Part shown: piece by piece, positions 8,772-17,804 of the stretch
How the letters are laid out: every line of letters begins with the position of its first letter
How positions within the stretch are numbered: the stretch's first letter is position 1
Assembly: GCA_041398825.1 (NCBI GenBank)
Contig: JAWKTX010000024.1
Span: 1 to 50,011, forward strand
DNA from: Planctomycetaceae bacterium
GTDB lineage: Bacteria > Planctomycetota > Planctomycetia > Planctomycetales > Planctomycetaceae
Direction: 5' to 3'
Length of the DNA stretch: 50,011 nucleotides
Notes under the pieces: generated by a model
Databases searched by the model: none
What the model was told of the DNA's origin: nothing
Seen by the model: the letters and a program-made list of their open reading frames with translations, nothing else
Made by a program: the position numbers and the translations under genes

Positions 8772-9071
8772 CTACTGACAATTCGTAGAGCAGTTTTCAA
8801 AAGCTTCCGCCAAATTGACTTTCGCGATGGTGGCGGAGTCTTCAGGAGGTTCGAAATCGGCGGTGCTCTGGTAAGACCGGGCGATGGGAGTGTAAGAGGT
8901 AGCCGCAATGTCGGAAGTATGGTCAGCATTCGTCTTCAGAGAAGTGTGCACGGACTTTTCCGCGTGCATCCCAGCGGGCGTCGATGGTCGTTTCTTCGTG
9001 CTTCCAATAATCCACTTGAACTTGCTGAAGACGGTTTCAATTGGGTTCAGCTCGGCGACGGATCTGGTCAG
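8772..9071 (-). pseudogene. IS630-family transposase remnant (C-terminal fragment)
   Basis: The minus-strand frame running through this region contains VAELNPIETVFSKFKWII, which resembles the (P)ELNPIExxxSxxK motif around the last catalytic Glu of IS630/Tc1-type DDE transposases. Only this C-terminal part is left: the upstream catalytic Asp motifs are not found in any frame, and downstream the sequence runs on as non-transposase residues to a stop at 8772. No terminal inverted repeats or TA duplication could be recognised. I read it as a decayed insertion sequence next to the unstable repeat gene. Confidence 0.5.
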
Positions 9072-9499
9072 CCCCGCTGGATTTTCAGATCAGTGATCTT
9101 GAGAATTCACAAGACGGCACTCAGGAGAACTGGTTGCTGACACAGCTGACGAACCCGGTTGCAACGCCTGCTGCAAAGGAAGCGACGATCAACGGTACCA
9201 CACGCGGCAGGGCGTCCGCTCGTTTCAGCCGTGATCGTGACGATGCCATTGTTTTTCACGGGCGACCCGGGTTCGAACGATCGGCTGACTATGAAGCTGT
9301 GGATGTGAGCACGAACCTTCAGAATACCAGCAACCCTGATTCGGGCCGATTCAACGATGTCGACCGCCTCACCGATCTTGCCTTTTCAGAATGGCCCGGG
9401 CTGACAAGTTGAAAACCGGATGTTCAGAACTGCCTTGCAACTTGCGGCCGGCGATTTAGCGACCCGCACGAGCGGCGAATTCGGTCGACATACCAATCA
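9072..9499. other. Region without a recognised gene
   Basis: A plus-strand frame is open from about 9041 to 9412, but it overlaps the transposase remnant, lacks a ribosome binding site and shows no known domain. Its later part is protein-like (segments DDAIVFHGRPGF and GRFNDVDRLTDLAF), so it could be the tail of a decayed gene. I do not call it as a gene. Confidence 0.35.
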
Positions 9500-9534
9500 A
9501 AAGACCCTCGACAAACTGATGGTCGAGGGTCTTT
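9500..9534 (-). terminator. Rho-independent terminator of the LEPR-XLL protein gene
   Basis: A 13-bp perfect stem (AAAGACCCTCGAC at 9500-9512, GTCGAGGGTCTTT at 9522-9534) with a 9-base loop lies 69 bases beyond the stop of the minus-strand gene and ends in a short T run in that direction. Confidence 0.8.
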
Positions 9535-9602
9535 AAGGCTTTGTGTTGTGGGTTTCTGGATCGTTCTGCGACAGCTTCCCTGCAGGACCTACACAGCAGG
9601 AC

Positions 9603-12600
9603 CTACACAATAGCGGCCAGTAACTCTTTGCCCAGTTGTTCAACAAGGTTATCGGCAGAAGCATCCAGCGACAGCTGGCGAGTTTGATCTCCGACACTGT
9701 AATCGAGGGTCACTTTCAGACCGGAATTTCTGAAGTCAGAGACGTTGCCTGCTATGGTGATGCGAGTCACTCTGACGCTGTCGATTGTATTCAGAGCCTG
9801 CAGGACACCAGCGTTGGCACGTTCGACACCATCCAGAACCATTTCGGCGGTATCAACGGCCAGGTTGGCTGCTGCCAGCAGAGCTTTCAGCCGCACAACA
9901 TTGGGACTGGCTTCCACTCCTGCTGCGTCCAGAGCCCAGCCAGCTGCTTCGCGAATGGCGTTGTAGGTTACCTTAGCAGCGTTGTAGACGACGACCTGGG
10001 TTGAATAGCGACCGACTGAGTAGACGTAGCTGGAGTACCGGGAGATTTCAATCGCCTTGTAGTATGGCTTGTCATACCATTTCGCATCATTTGTTGCGCT
10101 GACTGCTTTTCGCCATGCGGTATACCGAACTGATTTTTGATTGCCCCAGTAATTCCTGCTTGCCAGAGCACTGTCGACGACAGATTTCGCACTGTTGATA
10201 TCAGCCTTGATTTTGTCCACGGTCTTCTGAGCTTCTGCTCGAGCTTCTGCCAGATCCGCTTCCAGATTCGCTACGCCTTTCTTTGCCAGATCAACTCCTG
10301 CCTGGGCTGTATCAATCGCCGCTTGTGCCGTATTGGCCACTGCTCGGATGCCGCTTGTCAGACTATCCTTGACGGCATTGATGGCCCCCCCACCAGATGT
10401 CGCCACAAAGCGAACGCCGTTTTGATCCACAATAAACTGAACTGAAGCCGACAGTCCTGCAAGATCAACAGCCGCACTCCCCTGAAGCGAAAAACTGTTG
10501 GATGAGATTGTTCCGTCCAGTGCGACATTCGCACCCATCAGTTGTGCCTGGCCAGCAACGCGATACCAGGAATTGGTTGGGGCGAGCCGGATATCCACAG
10601 AGACATCATTGAGCTCAACGGGGCCCAGGTGCATTTCCGGTACTTGGAGACCCGCTTCAAATACACCATTTGCCAGATCGACAATGAACTCACCGCTTCC
10701 GATCAGCTTGCCGTCGTTGTAAAAGGCGGCTCCAATGCCGAAGCCGTCTTCGATGCCCAGTTCTGCGTTTCCGCCATGTGGAGCAAAGTTGATGTAAGCA
10801 GCTCGCAGCTCAAAATCGCCGAGCGAACCATCCGGAATGGCTGCGGCATTGGGGTCAGCCGCCTGATTCATCGTATTGGCGAAGTCAATAAGGTCGTCTC
10901 CGGTCAGCGAATCAATGCTGCCTCGAAACGCGACTTCCCAGCCTGTGCTTCCAAAGCCGACAAGACCAGCGATCTGAAGTTCCGACCGTCCGATTTCAAT
11001 GCCTGCCCCAACACCAATGAACATGCTGGCCCCATGATCACCTGATTCAGCGCCAAGCGTTAGTACAACATCATTCAGGTTCAGACCCGGAACTTCGAAG
11101 GCATTGTCCCACTCAGCCACCCGCCCGGTTAAATCCGCCCTCACACCTGTTCGACTTACCAGGAACACACCTTCGAGATCGACATCAAGATTGCCCATGT
11201 CGATGGAAGAACTGATCGCAACTTCAAGTCCGTCGAGGCCAGCTGTGACGGTCAGATCTGCGTCGTCCAGAGTGAAGCCATCAATGCCCAGAAGGTTTGT
11301 AAATGCCAGCGAGCCAGGAGGGGAAAAACTCACGTCGACTCCTGCAGGGCCAAGATCCAGTTCGCCGATCATGTCGACGTAACTACCGAACAGTTTGAGG
11401 TCGGTATCCAGATCAATATCGAGACCAGTGGAGGCGGAGTCACCATCAATCGTCAGGGCAGTGTTTCGCAGATCCAGCCCTGGAATTCCGAAGGCGTCCA
11501 TCCATTCGCCGGAAACCAGACCGGTGAGTGTTGTCCGGACTTCATCGGGTGTGACTTCGACAATGCCGGAGACACCCAGGTCCATGCCGAGTACATTCAT
11601 GCCCGCCGAAACACCCACGGACAGGTTCGATCCGGCCGACGTACTGGTTCCACTGACATTGATCGTGGTATCATGCAGATGCAGTGGTGCAATTCCGAAC
11701 GCGTTGCTCCATGTTCCGGCAATTACACCCGTCAGCGAACCGCTGACGCTGCTTTCATTAAGTTCCACTTCTCCCGTAACGGCAACATCGATGCCAGAGA
11801 CATCCATGTTGGCGGCGAGGTCGAAACTCAGGCGATTGCCATTGTTCCTGTCGTGCAGAGCATTGACTCTCAGCTGAGTGTCCGCCAGCGTAAGACCGGT
11901 GATACCGAACGCGTTCGCCCAGTTTGCAGCCACGGTTCCTGTCAGAATTCCCTCAACCCGTTCCGGGTCAATGTCCAGAGAACCTTCGACACGGGCTTTA
12001 GTACCGTGGATGTTCAGATCACCATTCAGGTCGATTTGCAGATCATTGATATTCTGACGGTCAGAAAACGCCGCAATCGCAAGTTCGCTGTCCAGGAGGT
12101 CAAGTCCGGCAATTCCGAAAGCATCATTCCAGTCGGCGACCGAACCATCGAAGACCGCATCGATCATCTCCGGAGTCACCTGGACGCTGCCGGAAACATC
12201 AATCTCGACATCATCCACGAGCATCTCTGCCGAAAGATCGATCCGCAGCTCGGAGTGCTCGTCACGGTCAGAAAAAGTGACTACGTTGACCTCGCTGTCT
12301 TTCAGATCCAGACCCTCGATTCCAAAGGCATCATCCCAGCTGGCGATTGATCCGCTGAACACAGCATCAATCTGATCCGGCGCCATGTTGACTCTGCCGG
12401 AAACATCAATCGCCGTGTCTTCAACATGCAGTGCCCCCAGTACATCGATCTCAAAACCAAAGTCTCCCTGGTGGTCCGTGTGTGCGGTGATACTCGTCTG
12501 GCTGTCGGTCAAATGAAGTCCGTCAACTCCGAAGGCGTCATCCCAGTCAGCGACCGTCCCGACAAACGCAGCCGTGGTCAGTTCCTGCCGAACGTCAACA

Positions 12601-13394
12601 GACCCACGAATATTGATGTCCGCGCCGGTGAGATTCAGTTGAGACTGCACATCAACTCGATATCCATCGCCATCGTTCACATCCGTACCAGCACGCAGGG
12701 TCAGGCTCGTGCTGCCCAGATCCAGACCTTCGATATCGAAAGCGTCGTCCCAATTCGCAACAGCTCCCGTCACTTCCACAGCGACACCGTCTGCCGTCAC
12801 AGTTGCATCCCCGGAAACCGCAACAGCATGACCTGCGATATTGAAGTCGCCGAAGGCATCAACATGCAGGCCAATACGTCCGTCTGCGTTGAATTCCGGA
12901 GTGATGATCAAATCAAGGCCGGAGATACCAAAGGCATCATCACTCGTGACCCGAGCGTCCTCGGTCTGGATCCAGTTCAACCCAGGTCCACCGTCCAGCA
13001 CATCGTTCGCAGCGTTGGAATAAAGAAAATCGTTGCCGTCGTCACCGCTCAGGCTGACGGGCAGATCCGTCTGATAACTAAAAAGTATATCGTTGCCACC
13101 CCGACCGGAGACGACGATGGAAGCCGCTGAGTCCAGTGACCGGCCTTCATATTCCGTAAACACAGCATCTTCAGTAAAAACCCTCGTCCCCAGCTCATCC
13201 TGCTGGACCGCAATAAAGTCCTGGCCTTCAGAACCAGTAATCTGCAGAATGTCGCCTTCCCACCCCATCGCAGCCGCAAGCAGCTCGCGAGATTCGAGAC
13301 GTTCCAGTGCAGGCAATCGAAAATGCGTCTGTTGACGGCGAGTTCTGCGGGAGCGATTGCGGAAGAAATTTGAAAGTCGCTTTGTCGTTTTCAT
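9603..13394 (-). CDS. Giant LEPR-XLL secreted repeat protein with calcium-binding-like N-terminus
   Basis: The 1263-residue product starts at an ATG preceded by GAAGG eight bases upstream. It begins with a very basic segment (NFFRNRSRRTRRQQ) and LERLESRELLAA, the LEPR-XLL-type N-terminal signature of very large planctomycete exported proteins. Residues about 75-150 hold Asp/Gly loops (GRGGNDIL, GDDGNDFL, DVLDGGPGLN) like RTX/hemolysin-type calcium-binding repeats. From about 150 to 800 there are roughly ten repeats of 68-75 residues, each with a W-D/N-x-AFGI-x-GLxLxD core followed by an amphipathic beta run. The end (about 1040-1200) has a helical region (AANTAQAAID, LEADLAEARAEAQK) that may form coiled coil, then a last beta domain. 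Likely surface or matrix-associated; binding partner unknown. A strong terminator follows. Confidence 0.82.
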   Translation of the reverse strand: MKTTKRLSNFFRNRSRRTRRQQTHFRLPALERLESRELLAAAMGWEGDILQITGSEGQDFIAVQQDELGTRVFTEDAVFTEYEGRSLDSAASIVVSGRGGNDILFSYQTDLPVSLSGDDGNDFLYSNAANDVLDGGPGLNWIQTEDARVTSDDAFGISGLDLIITPEFNADGRIGLHVDAFGDFNIAGHAVAVSGDATVTADGVAVEVTGAVANWDDAFDIEGLDLGSTSLTLRAGTDVNDGDGYRVDVQSQLNLTGADINIRGSVDVRQELTTAAFVGTVADWDDAFGVDGLHLTDSQTSITAHTDHQGDFGFEIDVLGALHVEDTAIDVSGRVNMAPDQIDAVFSGSIASWDDAFGIEGLDLKDSEVNVVTFSDRDEHSELRIDLSAEMLVDDVEIDVSGSVQVTPEMIDAVFDGSVADWNDAFGIAGLDLLDSELAIAAFSDRQNINDLQIDLNGDLNIHGTKARVEGSLDIDPERVEGILTGTVAANWANAFGITGLTLADTQLRVNALHDRNNGNRLSFDLAANMDVSGIDVAVTGEVELNESSVSGSLTGVIAGTWSNAFGIAPLHLHDTTINVSGTSTSAGSNLSVGVSAGMNVLGMDLGVSGIVEVTPDEVRTTLTGLVSGEWMDAFGIPGLDLRNTALTIDGDSASTGLDIDLDTDLKLFGSYVDMIGELDLGPAGVDVSFSPPGSLAFTNLLGIDGFTLDDADLTVTAGLDGLEVAISSSIDMGNLDVDLEGVFLVSRTGVRADLTGRVAEWDNAFEVPGLNLNDVVLTLGAESGDHGASMFIGVGAGIEIGRSELQIAGLVGFGSTGWEVAFRGSIDSLTGDDLIDFANTMNQAADPNAAAIPDGSLGDFELRAAYINFAPHGGNAELGIEDGFGIGAAFYNDGKLIGSGEFIVDLANGVFEAGLQVPEMHLGPVELNDVSVDIRLAPTNSWYRVAGQAQLMGANVALDGTISSNSFSLQGSAAVDLAGLSASVQFIVDQNGVRFVATSGGGAINAVKDSLTSGIRAVANTAQAAIDTAQAGVDLAKKGVANLEADLAEARAEAQKTVDKIKADINSAKSVVDSALASRNYWGNQKSVRYTAWRKAVSATNDAKWYDKPYYKAIEISRYSSYVYSVGRYSTQVVVYNAAKVTYNAIREAAGWALDAAGVEASPNVVRLKALLAAANLAVDTAEMVLDGVERANAGVLQALNTIDSVRVTRITIAGNVSDFRNSGLKVTLDYSVGDQTRQLSLDASADNLVEQLGKELLAAIV

Positions 13395-13838
13395 CTCTCG
13401 AACCTTCGAATGATCGTTTGGCAGTCGTCAGAAGGTCGATTGCCTTCTCAAACGCTCATTTGTCGAGAGATTGGAACTGTTACAAAGAAATCCTGTCAGA
13501 TTGGGAATGAAGGAGCAAAACGCAGCATCAAGCGTCCCTTTGCCTCACGACTTCAGAACTGGCTTGTCCGTTCCAGTGCTCAGGTTCAGCGAGAAGGTTC
13601 AGAGAACAGGGCCGACGGCGATTACAGCCAACCAGCAGCGAAACGAGGTCAGCGAGCACCCCGCGCAGCGGTCCGGCCCGCGACTGTACGGCCCACGTTC
13701 GCAGCCGATTCGGGGCCGAGCCGATCGGTGGCTGCAGGAATGAGGCTGCTTTGGCAGAGCGGCAGTTCGCACGGTTGAGTCAGCAGACGATGCTCGTAAA
13801 CGGGCCACCGTCGAAGCTTTGAAAACTGCTGGATTTCT
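13395..13838. other. Intergenic region, no gene seen
   Basis: Between the dabA-like gene and the start of the giant repeat protein, both on the minus strand. Overlapping short frames on both strands have no ribosome binding sites or recognisable products. It probably contains the promoter of the giant gene; no repeat structure noticed. Confidence 0.4.
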
Positions 13839-16800
13839 TCAGGTAGACTCAGAATCCACGTAGCCATCGATGATCGCGAACGGCAAATGGTCGCGAGATC
13901 CTCGGCACCAGTCGGAAGAATGATGAACGGTCGCAATTTCGGCCGATCGGGGCTCGTACTTCAGAAATCGTCCTCCGGAGAAATAATGGATTTCAGAAGA
14001 AGCGGGATCCAGTACGGCAAGTTGCACCCAGCCTCCCCGGCAAATCCGATCAATGGTTTCGTTACGATTCATGATGCCCAGCATTCGCTCGGGCGTTGTT
14101 TCGATGACAAACAACAGTCGCATGGGTTCGTGAATGTCAACACCCTGCCATGGCAAGCCTGTTCGCAGGTCGCTGAATGCACCATCCATCACGCCCAGCA
14201 TCGATGTTGCGTTATGGGGAAGTTTCGAACCAGCTCCCCAGCCCTGTGAGTCGATGGCGGAGAATGTGTAGAGCAGATTGATGCCTTCGCAAACCGGAAT
14301 CACAGCGCTCAGAATGCCCGCCAGCACGCTGCTTTCTTCATCATCCTGCGTCGGATCATAGGATTGAAGGAACGAGCGTCGATCAAGAAACAAGCCGCGG
14401 ATTCGTTCACGCCGCGCGACGACACACATCGCGTTTGTACAGTTTCCGTATTCCGGTCGAGTTTCAGCCAGATTGCTTGATCGATCCTGAACGTGAACCA
14501 TCGCCGCAGCGGCGGGAATATCAATACTGGCAGATTCGAAGCGGCGACAGCGTTCCTGTGCGTTGAGCTCACAAGTCTTCTGAAGGATTTCACGAATTCG
14601 CTGCATCCGTTGCACATGCCACGACGGTAATAGTTCGAGATCGAAGAATGTGATCTCATCTGTGCCTGTGTTGTGAGCTCCACCAAGAAACCACGTCTCT
14701 TCCGGAATCTGCAGACCCTGCGCGTTCAGGATCCGTCGTACGCGAGGATCGTTCAGCATGGCCGCAAGTGCGCGGGCATTGGGTCCCCCCGCGCCACCAG
14801 AACAGGCACCGCAATGGTAGGCGGATTTGTGCGGATTGTTCAGGCAGGCAGAGCCATGTCCCAGGAACAGCACGATGGGTGCGAAGTTGCTGGTCAGGCC
14901 GATATCCCGCAATAGCTTACCACCCAGCTGCGCCATTTCAGTGACGGTAAAACCAATCTGATCGTCATTGGGTCCAGGAGCAACACCCTCCGGCCGTTCC
15001 AGCCGAAGTCGTGTCACCTGAGGTGGCGCGACAAAGTGTCTGGCCGCGGTGTTCAGTCTCGCCGTCTTGCCAGGAAAAACGGTGTAACCAAGAAGAGGCA
15101 CCGTAGCCAGCGGTCCAAGAAGAGCGGAAACAAATGCACCGCCCAGTGATCGGTTGGTTTCTTCCAGAATCAGGTGCGTGGCGCGGCCAAGAATGCGGCG
15201 AGCCTTTGCTTTTGCCCGGGCGATTTCTTCCATTGAGTAGACGGGTTCTTCGGCCAGCCAGAATCGGGGCATCACCACGATTGGACACAGCGCGGTATAG
15301 TGTGCATCACCAAGGCCGCGGAAATACATTGGGATGCCATAGAAACCCGGTGCACCGAAGGTTTCGACGTCCGGGCAAACCTCTTCCATGTAGCGACGAA
15401 ACGATTCTTCACGGGCATCAATACAGCAGGCCACCTGCAGAACCGGCTGCTCTGGTTTGATGCGAGGACGCGAAACGCGAGCAGCAATAGCATCCAGGGC
15501 ATTACGTGCATATCGACGTTCAAATGCGATATGAAAAATTCGTCGCCGTTCGTGATTCGAGAATTCTGCCAGTTCCTGAATGAGTTGTTTCCACTGGGAT
15601 CTCTTCAATGATGACAGGGTAGAAGGGCCCCAGCCATTGATCTGAGCACACTGAAACAGGCGATAGGCGCACTGGCGCTGGCTTTCTTCGTACTGATGAA
15701 TCGTACACAAAGGCAACCGTTCGCGAAGACCGCTCACCGGGCCGCTGTACTGCAGTTCCTCTCTGGCAACAAATTCGGCGGCCAGCCGATCCAGCAGCAA
15801 TCGAACCGCGACGAATTCCAGTAACGTTCCCGGTGGCGACGGAATGTAGACGCGATCGGGGCGAACTTCGGTCTGCCATATCATGCCGGCCCAGCCTCGC
15901 AGGGCCAGCAGAGTCGCGCGGATAAAATCGGGCATCTCTTCCAGGTCAACGCCCAGTTTTGTCAGCGAATCCGCGATCCATTCTTCAGGCGATTTGCATT
16001 CTTCCTGAAGACGTTTCAGTTCGGCGGGAAGCAACTCCATCCAGTCAGCAAGATGTGAATACGATTCCTGATAAAGGCAGCAGAATGCGCCCAGAAATCC
16101 TTTGTCCCGATCCGGCAAGCGCCATTGCGCGTAGCCCTGATCCAGGTAAAGCGAACAGAATCGAACCAGAACCTCGTTGACAAGTTCATCCGGATCAATC
16201 GACGTCTGTTGCAGAAGCTGATCCCGATGACGAATACTCTGCGGAGTAGACGGAAGTACCATTGGCACTTCCTGAACTCCCTGATTGCAGTAGTGCCAGG
16301 TCAGTCGCAGGGCGACTTCCTCCCAGATCGGGTCATCGACTTCCGCCGTTCTCGCACGACTCAGAGCATTCCGCAGCAACGGATCTGCTGGCTCCTGTGT
16401 TGAACCAGCAATCCATTGACGGGATTCTGTCACCATTTGTTTGCGACTGCCTTCGCTGGCTTCCGCCCGAAAGGCTCGCAGCACGTCCGTTTCAGCCAGT
16501 AACCAGTCCAGCTCGTTTTCACTTCCGGAAGACATTGGATTCAGCAGCAAACTGACCCGGAAGTCAACACGGGAAACAAGACCGGCCACGTGTTCGGATG
16601 CGGTGTAGCTCAGTTCGTGCAGAAGGACATCACAAAGATCTTCCGTGGAAATACGGCCCTGCTTCAGCATGCGCCGATATTGCACTTCAGACAAATAAGG
16701 CTGACATCCAAAAATCTCCGGGACCTGCCGCAACGCTTCGTCAAATGTTAAATCTTCCAGTCCCTGCAGCGGGTTCAGAAATGTGAACGCCGTGATGGGC

Positions 16801-16907
16801 CCCTGCGATGGAAGAAAGGCTGCCCCGTCGATGACGGATTTCTGAATACAGGCCGAATCGTACGCCGCTGTCTGTTCTTTTTCCTGCATACTATTCACGG
16901 CTGGCAT
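13839..16907 (-). CDS. dabA: Probable inorganic carbon transporter subunit DabA (DUF2309/UPF0753)
   Basis: The frame is open further upstream from a TTG, but the ATG at 16907, with AGGA eight bases ahead, gives a 1022-residue protein and is preferred. The family is recognised by the zinc-site signature: CCIDAREES (Cys about 495, Asp about 497), GHGS (His about 684) and YHCGACSGG (Cys about 699). The 15-residue His-to-Cys spacing is that of characterised DabA proteins, where this carbonic-anhydrase-like site hydrates CO2 at the membrane, driven by a cation gradient through the NuoL-like partner DabB. No dabB lies next to it here, which is unusual. The N-terminus is longer than typical. The region upstream contains an 8-bp inverted repeat that could be regulatory. 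Confidence 0.88.
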   Translation of the reverse strand: MPAVNSMQEKEQTAAYDSACIQKSVIDGAAFLPSQGPITAFTFLNPLQGLEDLTFDEALRQVPEIFGCQPYLSEVQYRRMLKQGRISTEDLCDVLLHELSYTASEHVAGLVSRVDFRVSLLLNPMSSGSENELDWLLAETDVLRAFRAEASEGSRKQMVTESRQWIAGSTQEPADPLLRNALSRARTAEVDDPIWEEVALRLTWHYCNQGVQEVPMVLPSTPQSIRHRDQLLQQTSIDPDELVNEVLVRFCSLYLDQGYAQWRLPDRDKGFLGAFCCLYQESYSHLADWMELLPAELKRLQEECKSPEEWIADSLTKLGVDLEEMPDFIRATLLALRGWAGMIWQTEVRPDRVYIPSPPGTLLEFVAVRLLLDRLAAEFVAREELQYSGPVSGLRERLPLCTIHQYEESQRQCAYRLFQCAQINGWGPSTLSSLKRSQWKQLIQELAEFSNHERRRIFHIAFERRYARNALDAIAARVSRPRIKPEQPVLQVACCIDAREESFRRYMEEVCPDVETFGAPGFYGIPMYFRGLGDAHYTALCPIVVMPRFWLAEEPVYSMEEIARAKAKARRILGRATHLILEETNRSLGGAFVSALLGPLATVPLLGYTVFPGKTARLNTAARHFVAPPQVTRLRLERPEGVAPGPNDDQIGFTVTEMAQLGGKLLRDIGLTSNFAPIVLFLGHGSACLNNPHKSAYHCGACSGGAGGPNARALAAMLNDPRVRRILNAQGLQIPEETWFLGGAHNTGTDEITFFDLELLPSWHVQRMQRIREILQKTCELNAQERCRRFESASIDIPAAAAMVHVQDRSSNLAETRPEYGNCTNAMCVVARRERIRGLFLDRRSFLQSYDPTQDDEESSVLAGILSAVIPVCEGINLLYTFSAIDSQGWGAGSKLPHNATSMLGVMDGAFSDLRTGLPWQGVDIHEPMRLLFVIETTPERMLGIMNRNETIDRICRGGWVQLAVLDPASSEIHYFSGGRFLKYEPRSAEIATVHHSSDWCRGSRDHLPFAIIDGYVDSEST

Positions 16908-17804
16908 GGTTGAAATCCTGTCTGTCGACTTTGCTGAATCCGAAAGTGGCGGGGTAAACGGCCGGGATGACGGTCTTCGTGATACCTGTTGTTTCAGTCC
17001 CTGAACACCGGGTTCACCGACAGCAACCGTCTGCTGTTGTGGAAAAGACTGCCGTGGAGAATACAAAGTTTAACTCGCTGGTACCTGTCGGTGACCGATC
17101 GTTCAGACAACCAGAAGAGACTTCTGAACGGGAATCGCTGACGGTCTCTCACATTCTCCGGGTCCCGCGAAGTTGAAGGGACCGAGTGGACTCGACATCC
17201 GGCAGGAGTCTCACGGCCTGATGATGATGAAGCTGACGACAAAGATGTACGAAAGCAGCGTTCGCCTGCTGGCGAAGTACACGTACCCGTGTTCGCAGCC
17301 TTGATCCATTGCAGCATCCACTGGTTCGAGCGAACAGTGGGCTGAAGGAATGGAATAAAAGGAGAGTACCGCACGACGATTCTCAGGCCGTATGGAAGAG
17401 CAAGACAGGTTCTGATGCGTGAAGATGGCAATTCCCGTGCCAACATGCCGCGAACTATGCTTAACGGGAAATCCATCAGCAACGCTCTTCAGTTGCCTGC
17501 TGTGATTGACGACCAGAGCACTGCTATTCGGAAATTTGCGGGCAAATATCTTCCGGCCCATCGGCAATTCTGCCGCATCATGCGTGGCGTCATTTTTGCC
17601 CAGACTGGTCATTTCGTTTTCAGGCAAACGGGAATCCGGCCTGAGCCCGCTGCAATAAATTCAGGGCGTTTCATCAGAAATCCGAGGCACGGCGGCCGCA
17701 CGGAAGCTGGCGAGCGGGAACCATCTTTACCCGTACGGCACCTTCGTGGTACGGTTCGCGCGAATTCTGCGCTGGCAGTGCATTGACTCAAAGGATTGGT
17801 GGTC
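16908..17804. other. Divergent intergenic region, about 0.9 kb, with one inverted repeat
   Basis: No credible gene on either strand. An inverted repeat (CGTTCAGA at 17100-17107, TCTGAACG at 17123-17130) lies upstream of the dabA-like gene and may be an operator or hairpin. Several 60-160 codon frames overlap on both strands, but none has a supported start or a recognisable product. The length is unusual for this window. Confidence 0.4.

Noticed and set aside
9041..9412. Plus-strand 123-codon gene
   Set aside because: It overlaps the transposase remnant, has no supported start and no known domain; kept only as part of an unassigned region.
10498..13130. Several 70-235 codon plus-strand frames opposite the giant repeat protein
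   Set aside because: They are antisense shadows of the repeats in the minus-strand gene and share its periodicity.
17100..17130. Terminator upstream of dabA
   Set aside because: The 8-bp inverted repeat has a 15-base loop and no T run; at most an operator.
17211..17627. Minus-strand 138-codon gene upstream of dabA
   Set aside because: No ribosome binding site, atypical composition and competing frames on the other strand; left as intergenic.
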